Source: JAPLXD01 sp041661585
GTDB taxonomy: Bacteria > Patescibacteriota > Minisyncoccia > Moranbacterales > UBA11712
Assembly: GCA_041661585.1 (NCBI GenBank)
Contig: JBAZUC010000035.1
Span: 1 to 8,313, forward strand
Reading direction: 5' to 3'
Length of the DNA stretch: 8,313 nt
The translations under genes were made by a program, and so were the position numbers. This document shows, one piece after another, positions 1-5,531 of this stretch. Numbering within the stretch: position 1 is the first letter of the stretch; each line of letters starts with the position of its first letter. The notes below the pieces were generated by a model that was given only the letters and a program-made list of their open reading frames with translations, was not told the origin of the DNA and made no database searches.

Positions 1-195
1 TTTTTCCTCCCGGGATCAAAGGGTGGATATATTTTCTCATACGCCGGAGATAACTTGAGTCTCGTGAAAGCTGTGTCCGACATTCAAGCTCAGCGGGCGA
101 TATATATCGACAATTTCCTCTATGTGATTGGAGAAAACAAGCTGGTCGTGTTGGATGAAAGGAGCTGGGAAAAGGTGAAGGAACTGGAGTTGTGA
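1..195 (+). CDS. C-terminal end of a secreted beta-propeller domain protein (partial)
   Basis: Frame 1 is open from the window edge to the TGA at 193-195, giving the last 64 residues of a longer protein. The fragment begins FFLPGSKGGYIFSY and continues with RAIYIDNFLYVIGENKLVVLDE before a Lys/Glu-rich end. This pattern resembles the last blades of the secreted C-terminal beta-propeller family distantly related to WD-40 repeats (Pfam Beta_propel type), in which a 'GGYIFSY' strand and an 'R-A-x-Y-I-x-x-x-L-Y' strand are typical. Such proteins are usually exported or membrane-anchored, with unknown ligands. The N-terminal part, including any signal sequence, lies outside the window. The family call is from memory of sequence patterns; that this is a coding C-terminus is much surer than the exact family. 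Confidence 0.75.
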   Translation, partial: FFLPGSKGGYIFSYAGDNLSLVKAVSDIQAQRAIYIDNFLYVIGENKLVVLDERSWEKVKELEL

Positions 196-208
196 TTATA
201 ATGAAATG

Positions 209-235
209 TCATCCTAACATTCAATGTTAGGATGA
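209..235 (+). repeat. Palindromic repeat, copy 1 (CCTAACATT-C-AATGTTAGG)
   Basis: A perfect palindrome with 13-bp arms (209-221 and 223-235) around a single central C at 222. The core is CCTAACATTCAATGTTAGG. Related copies lie at 1108-1130 and 1917-1939, each just after a plus-strand stop codon and before the next gene. Copies 2 and 3 share flanks (ATGCC before, AGAAAG after), and copy 1 has close versions (ATGTC, GAAAC). The ATG at 232 is built from the right arm of this palindrome. No U-tract follows, so it does not look like a simple intrinsic terminator. Confidence 0.85.
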
Positions 236-252
236 AACAGAATTTATTGAAT

Positions 253-1086
253 ATGAATAATTATAAAGGTGATGTTATTGAGGAATCTTTAAAGGATAAA
301 GAAGTCCTCAAAAAATTGAATATAATTTCAACGAGAATTGAAAAAGTTACAGATGAACATCAAACTCCGTGGCTTTCGCAGTGGACTTTGGATGCCATTG
401 AAGTCAATGAAGGCAAAGCCGACGATTTGGCTGAAAAATTAAGCAAAGCACTCGATCCGGAACATGGTTGGTATATTGATTATCGCAATGATAAATATCA
501 TTTCGTGATTTTTAAAGACAAAGTTTTTAAGTTGGATCGCAATGAGAAATCCGATTATGACGAGATGGCAAAATATGGCAAATCTCGCGGAACGCCGGAT
601 TATCAGTTGCCAAATTTCGCCGATTTGCCAATCGATGTTTTGGAGGTTTTTTTGAAAGAAGCAAACTTGAACACTTATGCCAACGAGGATGTCAAAAAAG
701 CCACTTCGCTCCGACCTGGTTCCAACGATTATCATTTTGAAAAAGGCGACCTGGCTTATCATGATACCTATTTCGGCACCACCAAATTTATCGGCGAAGA
801 AATTGTCTATAAAAATGGCAAACCGGCTTGGGGAATGAATTATTACGGCTTTACGCTAAATAGCGAGATAAGCGAAGGTCTGTATGACGCTATTTTGCGT
901 CCGGCTTTAATGTCTGGATCCGGCGATAATATACCAGTTCGCGGACCGAAAGAGTTTATAAATGGCGAATGGAAATATACCTTTAAGACTGATGGTGATT
1001 TAGCGAACTTTACCGGCTTGGAAGAAATATCTAAAAACGATGAAGTGGTTTGTCGATTATACTGCCACGGCGGATTTGTTGAGTGA
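253..1086 (+). CDS. Two-module hypothetical protein with C-terminal DUF5680 domain
   Basis: A 277-residue protein with no signal peptide or membrane segment, so probably cytoplasmic. Residues 1 to about 118 form a module I recall as a stand-alone hypothetical in Parcubacteria (Y-K near the start, EESLKDK, WTLDAIEV, LDPEHGWYIDY, HFVIFKDKVFKLDR). Residues about 125-277 match the DUF5680 pattern: LRPGSNDYHFEKGDLAYHD, FIGEEIVYKNGKPAWGMNYY, PVRGPKEF and a final YCHGGF. Neither module has a known biochemical role, and no catalytic motif is evident. An in-frame ATG at 232 would add seven residues, but it is formed by the right arm of the palindrome at 209-235. Other copies carry GGATAGAAAG at that point, so the ATG at 253 (MNNYKG...) is preferred. 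No Shine-Dalgarno is visible for either start. The gene lies between two copies of the palindromic repeat. Confidence 0.85.
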   Translation: MNNYKGDVIEESLKDKEVLKKLNIISTRIEKVTDEHQTPWLSQWTLDAIEVNEGKADDLAEKLSKALDPEHGWYIDYRNDKYHFVIFKDKVFKLDRNEKSDYDEMAKYGKSRGTPDYQLPNFADLPIDVLEVFLKEANLNTYANEDVKKATSLRPGSNDYHFEKGDLAYHDTYFGTTKFIGEEIVYKNGKPAWGMNYYGFTLNSEISEGLYDAILRPALMSGSGDNIPVRGPKEFINGEWKYTFKTDGDLANFTGLEEISKNDEVVCRLYCHGGFVE

Positions 1087-1107
1087 ATTATGTCAGCCTA
1101 ACATGCC

Positions 1108-1130
1108 ATTCTAACATTCAATGTTGGGAT
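1108..1130 (+). repeat. Palindromic repeat, copy 2, with an extra half-copy upstream
   Basis: Arms 1108-1118 and 1120-1130 surround a central C at 1119. Compared with copy 1, the changes at 1110 (C to T) and 1126 (A to G) turn two Watson-Crick pairs into T/G pairs, so an RNA hairpin from the plus strand would keep all 11 pairs (two G-U). An additional left half, CCTAACAT, lies at 1097-1104, so this intergenic region seems to hold a decayed tandem copy. Flanks ATGCC and AGAAAG match copy 3. Confidence 0.75.
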
Positions 1131-1173
1131 AGAAAGTTGGGGAAAAGCGGGGAAACTGAAGTTGTAAAAAATT

Positions 1174-1178
1174 AAGGG
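1174..1178 (+). promoter_or_regulatory. Shine-Dalgarno AAGGG deciding a TTG start
   Basis: AAGGG ends nine bases before the TTG at 1188. It supports that TTG as the start of the nucleotidyltransferase gene rather than the out-of-frame ATG at 1183, which opens a frame that stops after about 23 codons. It is the only convincing Shine-Dalgarno I see in the window. Confidence 0.55.
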
Positions 1179-1187
1179 ACTAATGTT

Positions 1188-1907
1188 TTGGAAATCAATA
1201 AATCAGAAAAAAGGTTTAGGCTCTCAAAGGAAGATTTTGCCAAAGAAAGAATAGAGGGAGTCAGAGATACATTTCAAGAAGTAAAAAAAGATTATCCAGA
1301 AATTCTTTCTTTCTGTCTTTTCGGTTCGCTGGTGAAAGGAGACACAAAACTAGAAAGCGACATTGACATGGCTGTTTTTGTCGATGCGGAACAATTAGAG
1401 TGTCGTTTTGGAAATATTGGCCGATATGCGGGTAAGCCAGTAGTTAAAAAAACCATTGATCGCGAAAAGGGAGCGATAGTATTAGACACAGAAATGAGAG
1501 TAGATGTTGTCCGCCCAATCAGAAATGCAATTCGCGAGATACTGAAAAAGCGTTTGGGTTTAATCGATAATCAGGTCAGGGATATTTTAATCAAGCCGAT
1601 TAGCGAGGATATTATTGACTCTCATGTAGAGGAAATGGTAAGGGGAATCGAGAAAGAAAATAATGATCCAAAAAAGTTTGAAACGGTTTATATTAGTCGA
1701 AATTTATACGAAATGTTTCATTTGGAAACTGGAGGCGGAATAAGAAAGTACCGTAAATATCTTATTGACAAATTATGTGCAATGGGCGAAACAGGTGAAA
1801 GGGTCTGGGGGGAGATAGTTTCCGATACTTCAAGTATGGAGCACTCTCACCCTGATAATATAAGATATCCCAGGACGCTAGAAGAAGTGAAAAAAATATA
1901 TGCATAA
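1188..1907 (+). CDS. Nucleotidyltransferase (Pol-beta-like, MNT type) with helical C-terminal half
   Basis: A 239-residue protein with a Pol-beta-superfamily nucleotidyltransferase core. GS at residues 46-47 is followed by DID at 58-60 (LESDIDMAVFV), and a third acidic residue D106 sits in MRVDVVRP, so the metal-binding carboxylate set looks complete. Such enzymes transfer a nucleotide to a small molecule, protein or RNA; the substrate here is unknown. Relatives include minimal nucleotidyltransferases of toxin-antitoxin pairs and aminoglycoside nucleotidyltransferases. The C-terminal half (about 110-239) is predicted helical by eye and contains R171-N172...H178, which fits the RX4-6H pattern of HEPN domains, but only at motif level. 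Start is TTG with AAGGG nine bases upstream. The gene looks more AT-rich than its downstream neighbours and lies between palindromic repeats, which fits an acquired accessory gene. Confidence 0.85.
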   Translation: MEINKSEKRFRLSKEDFAKERIEGVRDTFQEVKKDYPEILSFCLFGSLVKGDTKLESDIDMAVFVDAEQLECRFGNIGRYAGKPVVKKTIDREKGAIVLDTEMRVDVVRPIRNAIREILKKRLGLIDNQVRDILIKPISEDIIDSHVEEMVRGIEKENNDPKKFETVYISRNLYEMFHLETGGGIRKYRKYLIDKLCAMGETGERVWGEIVSDTSSMEHSHPDNIRYPRTLEEVKKIYA

Positions 1908-1916
1908 AATTATGCC

Positions 1917-1939
1917 ATCCTAACATTGAATATTAGGAT
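1917..1939 (+). repeat. Palindromic repeat, copy 3
   Basis: Arms 1917-1927 and 1929-1939 surround a central G at 1928, with one imperfect pair (C1924 opposite A1932). It begins ten bases after the stop codon of the nucleotidyltransferase gene. Flanking ATGCC (1912-1916) and AGAAAG (1940-1945) match copy 2 in the same orientation. Confidence 0.8.
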
Positions 1940-1964
1940 AGAAAGCGGTGTTTCGAAATAAATT

Positions 1965-2555
1965 ATGCTTGATAAGGAAAAATGCGGGGAAAAAACCGAT
2001 GAGGAGCTTGTCGCCCTGACAATTGAAAATCAGGACTTTTTTTCGTGCCTTGCCGATCGATATACGGAAAAACTTACCCGCTATATCATGCGCATCTCAG
2101 CCTCGACCCGTGAGGACGCGGAGGATCTTTTGCAGGAAATTTTCGTGAAAGCCTATCGCTATCTCAACGATTTTGACCAAAGCCTCAAGTTTTCCTCGTG
2201 GATATACCGCATCGCCCACAATCAAGTGATCAGCCAGTGGCGAAAGACGAAGTCCCGTCCGCAGGTAATAAAGTTTGAGGCTGACGAGGACTTTTTGAAA
2301 TTCATCGCGGCGGATGAGGATTTGGCGCTTGACACAGAGCGAAAATTCGAAGGCGAAGAAGTGCGCCATCTCGTCGATACATTGGACGAAAAATACAAGG
2401 AAGTGCTTGTTTTGAAGTTTATTGAAGGAAAAGACTACAAAGAAATATCTGACATTCTCCAAAAACCGTTGGGAACGGTCGCCACGCTCATCAATCGGGC
2501 AAAAAAGCAGCTGAAGAAAACGATCGAAGAAAAGGGGATCGAATTTCGAAAATAA
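1965..2555 (+). CDS. ECF-type RNA polymerase sigma factor (sigma-70 family)
   Basis: A 196-residue protein of the usual ECF size. Region 2 spans about residues 25-95, with the core-binding helix DAEDLLQEIFVKAYRYL (51-67) and the -10 recognition part FSSWIYRIAHNQVISQWRK (76-94). Region 4 spans about 132-186: LDEKYKEVLVLKFIEGKDYKEIS, then the helix-turn-helix with LGTVATLINRAKKQLKK for -35 recognition. An acidic, weakly conserved linker (about 98-130) joins them and no region 3 is present. It directs RNA polymerase to a specific set of promoters. The downstream membrane protein is the natural candidate for a cognate anti-sigma factor. No Shine-Dalgarno precedes the ATG; the 57-base gap before it holds palindromic repeat copy 3. 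Confidence 0.95.
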   Translation: MLDKEKCGEKTDEELVALTIENQDFFSCLADRYTEKLTRYIMRISASTREDAEDLLQEIFVKAYRYLNDFDQSLKFSSWIYRIAHNQVISQWRKTKSRPQVIKFEADEDFLKFIAADEDLALDTERKFEGEEVRHLVDTLDEKYKEVLVLKFIEGKDYKEISDILQKPLGTVATLINRAKKQLKKTIEEKGIEFRK

Positions 2556-2561
2556 ATCATG

Positions 2562-2689
2562 CCCGGTAGTGAAAATTTGACCGGTCTTCGACCAAAAGTA
2601 ATAGCTATAGGGCGTATAGATATATAATTTACATAATATAACCACTGAAATTCACTTTGATTTTTCAAAGTCAAATTTCTACTACCGGG
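2562..2689. repeat. 128-bp element with 19-bp terminal inverted repeats
   Basis: Left end CCCGGTAGTGAAAATTTGA (2562-2580) and right end TCAAATTTCTACTACCGGG (2671-2689) are inverted copies matching at 17 of 19 positions. ATG stands immediately outside both ends (2559-2561 and 2690-2692), which could be a 3-bp target duplication; the right-hand ATG is the start codon of the next gene. Inside are a small GGTC-TTC-GACC hairpin (2583-2593), an AT-rich middle containing TATAAT (2623-2628), and a local hairpin with arms at 2647-2660 and 2665-2679 that shares bases with the right end. No ORF fills it. It fills nearly all of the sigma/membrane-protein intergenic gap. It may be a MITE-like insertion or a structured leader RNA. 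Confidence 0.7.
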
Positions 2690-3436
2690 ATGGACAATCT
2701 AAGCGATAAGGTACTTCAGAAGATCAAGAAGGAGCATATCACTCCCAAACCCCGTTGGCAGTTTCTTCTCAAAGATTATTTCATTTGGTTTGTTTTTTTG
2801 ATATCGCTTGTCATCGGGTCGCTCGCGTTTTGCACTATGTTGCATATTCTCTTCACGAACGATTGGGATCTGTACCAATATCTTCATACCAGTCTTGTCG
2901 GGCACATTCTTGTTTCCATCCCCTATGTGTGGCTTGTTTTTTTGGCAGTCTTTGTCTGGATCGCCAATTATAATTTCAAGCACACGAAAAGTGGATACCG
3001 GCGCGAAACATATTTCATTGTGGGACTCAGCGTCGTAGGGAGCTTGTTTCTCGGTGCGTTTTTACATACCTTGGGAACAGGAGAGAAGATCGAGGATTTT
3101 GTGGCAGCGAGCGTGCCGGAATATGAAAAATTGACTTGTTGCAGCGCGCGAAAAGACATCTGGGTCCAGCCGGCGCACGGACTTTTGGCCGGTGAAATTG
3201 TGAGTATTGTCGACGAAAGAAACTTTGAGCTCAAGGATTTTTTTGGTTTTGCCTGGCAAGTGCAAGAAAACGACGATACATTGGAATATGAGCCTCTTCA
3301 GATCAAAATGGGGGAAGAAGTGAAAATAATCGGCGAGGAAAAACAAGATTTTGTTTTTTGGGCGCGGGAGATCCGGCCTTGGAAAAAGAATGGCGAAACA
3401 ACCCACAAGGCGAAGATTCGTTTTGAGACGGAATAA
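2690..3436 (+). CDS. Three-TM membrane protein, candidate anti-sigma factor
   Basis: A 248-residue protein read from the ATG at 2690. The frame is open upstream to 2657, but that extension lies inside the inverted-repeat element. Residues 1-29 are charged and probably cytoplasmic (VLQKIKKEHITPKPRW). Hydrophobic segments follow at about 30-55, 72-92 and 108-128. The remaining 120 residues are soluble and, with three crossings, would face outside; they include an adjacent cysteine pair C150-C151 and a beta-rich stretch (GEIVSIVDERNFEL...FAWQVQ). I recall this protein type behind ECF sigma genes in Parcubacteria, where it is annotated as hypothetical. A short cytoplasmic tail plus external sensor is compatible with anti-sigma function, but no classical zinc anti-sigma HxxxCxxC motif is present. 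The function is inferred from context only. Confidence 0.8.
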   Translation: MDNLSDKVLQKIKKEHITPKPRWQFLLKDYFIWFVFLISLVIGSLAFCTMLHILFTNDWDLYQYLHTSLVGHILVSIPYVWLVFLAVFVWIANYNFKHTKSGYRRETYFIVGLSVVGSLFLGAFLHTLGTGEKIEDFVAASVPEYEKLTCCSARKDIWVQPAHGLLAGEIVSIVDERNFELKDFFGFAWQVQENDDTLEYEPLQIKMGEEVKIIGEEKQDFVFWAREIRPWKKNGETTHKAKIRFETE

Positions 3437-3454
3437 GCATTTTAGAAAATATCT

Positions 3455-4096
3455 ATGAATTACGAAGCCAAAAATTTCGACAATATACTCGGTCTTGCAG
3501 GACTGAGTGACAAACTTCTCAACAATCATCTTGGTCTCTATGCCGGCTATATTGCGAATACCAACAAGTTGATGGATATTCTTGAAAAGATGCAAAAAGA
3601 GGAAAAAACATCTTTGCCGGAATATGCCGAGCTGAAAAGGCGTTTCGGTTGGGAATGGAACGGAATGCGACTGCATGAATATTATTTTGGAAATCTTTCG
3701 GTTGCACCACAAAAGGCCGACGAGGGATTTTCTTCTGTCATGCAAATTAAAAAAGACTTCGGAACCTTTTCGGATTGGGAAAAGGATTTTCGTGCCACAG
3801 CAGCGATGCGAGGAATCGGCTGGGTGATTTTGTGTTTTGATCTCGCAACGCAGAAATTGTTCAATATCTGGATCAATGAACATGACGGCGGTCATCTGGC
3901 GGGCGCTCAGCCAATTTTGGTAATGGATGTTTTTGAGCATGCTTATATGCTGGATTTTGGGACAAAAAAAGCTGATTATATTTCAGCTTTTATGAATGCA
4001 GTTGACTGGAAAGTTGTTGGCGATAGATATGATTGGGCGACAAAAATTCAGGATGTACGGCCGAAGGGAATTGATCATATTGGTTGCCGGTGCTAG
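3455..4096 (+). CDS. sod: Superoxide dismutase, Fe/Mn family
   Basis: A 213-residue protein that converts superoxide to hydrogen peroxide and oxygen. The four metal ligands are recognisable: H25 (NNHLGLY), H74 (RLHEYYFGN), and D158 and H162 in MDVFEHAYMLDF. The active-site Tyr is probably Y32. Some second-shell residues differ from E. coli enzymes: the first-helix HH pair is replaced by LY, Trp in DVWEHAY is Phe, position 70 is Gly (as in Mn-SOD), and the outer-sphere Gln appears replaced by H143 (NEHDGG). The residue two before the Asp ligand is V156, which tends to favour iron, but metal preference cannot be settled here. There is no signal peptide. It starts 18 bases after the membrane protein gene, so it is probably co-transcribed with the sigma pair. 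No Shine-Dalgarno and no clear terminator after it. Confidence 0.93.
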   Translation: MNYEAKNFDNILGLAGLSDKLLNNHLGLYAGYIANTNKLMDILEKMQKEEKTSLPEYAELKRRFGWEWNGMRLHEYYFGNLSVAPQKADEGFSSVMQIKKDFGTFSDWEKDFRATAAMRGIGWVILCFDLATQKLFNIWINEHDGGHLAGAQPILVMDVFEHAYMLDFGTKKADYISAFMNAVDWKVVGDRYDWATKIQDVRPKGIDHIGCRC

Positions 4097-4124
4097 AGAC
4101 CTCTGCGAAAAAGCTAAGCCCAAG

Positions 4125-4661
4125 TTATTCCAGGCAACAGTCGACCGCTTTTCGCACGAGCTCGCCCAGTTTTCCCATGAATCCGGACTTTTTCTTGTCG
4201 TGAACATTGAGGGCCTCGCTGTCGATTTTTTTTATGTCGTCTGTATTTACTAATTTCATATTCAATCCCCAAAAGAGGGAATAGCAGTCATATGATTTTT
4301 CGAAAAGCTCCGAAGCTTCTTTTTTGTTTCCGGCTTTGTGCTGTTTGGTTCCGACTTCCATGAGTCTCATCGAAGCGGCGAGTAGGTGCTTGGAAATACA
4401 CCACTGCTCTCCTTCTGGATTTTTTACGATTTTTCGCAAAAGATCGCCGCGCATTTTTCGCACTTCTTGGAGAAGATCATAGTATTCCGTTTTGCCGGTC
4501 TTGGCGCCGGTGAAAAAGAAATGTTCTTCGATGCTCGCGAGATTCATAATGGCAATCGACAAATCTTGATCGGAAGAGAGATCCATCTTGTCGGCTTTTT
4601 TCATCTCATCCACTTTTTCGATGAGTTCGTTGATTTTTTGGAGTTTGTCTTGGTCAGGCAT
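4125..4661 (-). CDS. Helical hypothetical protein
   Basis: A 178-residue, highly charged protein with no signal peptide or membrane segment. The first ~30 residues look like a coiled coil (KLQKINELIEKVDEMKK). The middle contains IEEHFFFTGAKTGKTEYYDLL and the distinctive NPEGEQWCISKHLLAASMRLMEVG (81-104), followed by a TPR-like helical stretch (KEASELFEKSYDCYSLFWGLN). The C-terminus ends in a CC pair. I recognise this type only as a conserved hypothetical in Parcubacteria; no activity can be assigned. It starts four bases after the stop codon of the CPVC membrane protein, so the two form an operon and may act together. It converges with sod with a 28-base gap and no evident terminator hairpin. 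Confidence 0.85.
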   Translation of the reverse strand: MPDQDKLQKINELIEKVDEMKKADKMDLSSDQDLSIAIMNLASIEEHFFFTGAKTGKTEYYDLLQEVRKMRGDLLRKIVKNPEGEQWCISKHLLAASMRLMEVGTKQHKAGNKKEASELFEKSYDCYSLFWGLNMKLVNTDDIKKIDSEALNVHDKKKSGFMGKLGELVRKAVDCCLE

Positions 4662-4665
4662 ATGT

Positions 4666-5163
4666 TTAGCACGTAAAATAAAGAATTATACTAGCGATTA
4701 TCAATGGCAATATTCCCGCAACGATCTTTTGGCCTTTGAAATAGGAAATATCGCCGTTTTTCTTGCGGATATAGTTGTGAAACAAGACTCCCACGGAAAA
4801 CAGAATGGTTCCCAAAATTATTCCAAACAAAAGTTTGTCGATCCCGCAAAGTCGGTTCATCGGATGGCCGATTTTGCCTTTCCAATAGAGAGGCAAAAGA
4901 ACGATGAGATAATAGGCAAGAAAAATCAGGATTTTTCGGCCTTTAAACTTGATATTTTTTCCATTCAGCCAGTTGATTGTCCAAATCGACATCGAAATGA
5001 TCAAGGCGCCGATCCAGAGTCCGGAAATCGAATCATCAATCCCGAGCCATTCAGCAAGACCCAGCCCCGCGCCGACGGCGACGGTGCAGACGGGACAGAT
5101 GGCGTGGGCGACCTGTGAGGAAATTAATAATAAAAATACTGAAATTGGAATTATTTTTTTCAT
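4666..5163 (-). CDS. Exported membrane protein with N-terminal CPVC motif
   Basis: A 165-residue protein read from the ATG at 5161-5163. It begins with a signal-peptide-like stretch (MKK, a hydrophobic core, then VAHA), directly followed by CPVC at residues 23-26 and a Gly-rich segment (VAVGAGLGLAEWLG). Further membrane segments are near 48-67, 77-94, 110-130 and 145-163. Two more cysteines are C106 (MNRLCGID) and C165, the last residue. A CxxC at the start of a polytopic membrane protein suggests thiol-disulphide or metal-related chemistry outside the membrane, but I do not recognise a characterised family. In-frame ATGs at 5190 and 5175 would add nine or five residues; none has a Shine-Dalgarno, and the shortest form gives the most typical signal peptide. 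First gene of a two-gene operon. Confidence 0.82.
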   Translation of the reverse strand: MKKIIPISVFLLLISSQVAHAICPVCTVAVGAGLGLAEWLGIDDSISGLWIGALIISMSIWTINWLNGKNIKFKGRKILIFLAYYLIVLLPLYWKGKIGHPMNRLCGIDKLLFGIILGTILFSVGVLFHNYIRKKNGDISYFKGQKIVAGILPLIIASIILYFTC

Positions 5164-5217
5164 AGAGAGTTTCATGTCTAATTTTAACATTCAAAATTTA
5201 TTTGAAATTCCAAGTCT

Positions 5218-5246
5218 ATTGTATCTCATTTTCCTGATTTTTTAAA
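5218..5246 (-). promoter_or_regulatory. Sigma-70-type promoter for the CPVC operon
   Basis: Read on the minus strand: -35 TTTAAA (5241-5246), a 17-base spacer, then -10 TACAAT (5218-5223), which match the consensus at 4/6 and 5/6. It lies between the rpmB terminator and the CPVC gene. The predicted start near 5211 gives a leader of about 20 to 50 bases depending on which ATG is used. Confidence 0.5.
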
Positions 5247-5262
5247 GCCCCTCCCATTGCAT

Positions 5263-5286
5263 AAAAAAAGCCTCTTTTGGGAGGCT
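5263..5286 (-). terminator. Rho-independent terminator of rpmB
   Basis: On the minus strand AGCCTC-CCAAAA-GAGGCT forms a 6-bp stem with a 6-base loop and is followed by a run of seven T (5263-5269 on the plus strand). The stem overlaps the TAG stop codon of rpmB, a very compact arrangement. It isolates rpmB from the CPVC operon downstream. Confidence 0.85.
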
Positions 5287-5458
5287 ATTTTTCTTTGGCT
5301 GCTGTCTTCAGGCATTTCGTGCAGACTTTTTTTCTCTGGCCGGCGATTTTCTTGGATTGAAGATTGATGGCCATGGTTCTTTTGGTGGCGATGTTGGAGT
5401 GGGAGCGGCTTTGAGCGGATTTTGGTCCGCGGCCGCAGACTTGGCAGACTCGAGACAT
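5285..5458 (-). CDS. rpmB: 50S ribosomal protein L28
   Basis: A 57-residue basic protein of the large ribosomal subunit, found by translating the minus strand from the ATG at 5456-5458 to TAG at 5285-5287. It begins MSRVCQVCGRGPKSAQSRSH and continues with the family pattern SNIATKRTMAINLQ and KVCTKCLKT. Two CxxC pairs (C5/C8 and C46/C49) form the zinc-binding set of the C+ type of L28. The length is at the short end for the family. It stands alone rather than beside rpmG: the next gene upstream is divergent and a terminator closes it downstream, so it appears monocistronic. No Shine-Dalgarno precedes the ATG. Confidence 0.95.
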   Translation of the reverse strand: MSRVCQVCGRGPKSAQSRSHSNIATKRTMAINLQSKKIAGQRKKVCTKCLKTAAKEK

Positions 5459-5531
5459 ATTTTTGAGTGTTCAGCGAGCAGCGAACAATAAATAGAAAAT
5501 ATTGATCACTTGATACGGAACATCACGATTA

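Noticed and set aside
232..252. ATG at 232 as start of the DUF5680 gene
   Set aside because: The codon is made by the right arm of a repeated palindrome and would be inside its hairpin; the ATG at 253 gives the N-terminus I expect for this family.
1096..1129. Integron attC-like core sites: GCCTAAC at 1096 and GTTGGGA at 1123; similar halves in other palindromes
   Set aside because: The halves resemble attC core sites, but the whole unit is only about 34 bases, lacks the inner L boxes and unpaired bases, and the last base of GTTRRRY does not fit. No integrase is seen.
209..1939. The palindromes as ordinary Rho-independent terminators
   Set aside because: No T-run follows the three copies on either strand, and stems are AT-rich with a one-base centre that would need to open to form a loop.
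2097..2645. 182-codon open frame on the minus strand opposite the sigma gene, and other long antisense frames (for example 3062-3940)
   Set aside because: They lie opposite well-supported genes and encode low-complexity Phe/Leu/Arg-rich products without recognisable motifs.
2657..2689. Upstream extension of the membrane protein to 2657
   Set aside because: The added 11 residues are encoded by the right end of the inverted-repeat element, and the ATG at 2690 follows it directly.
5180..5200. TAACATTCAA near the CPVC gene start as another repeat copy
   Set aside because: It matches ten core bases only, with no CCTAA/TTAGG arms; likely chance in AT-rich sequence.
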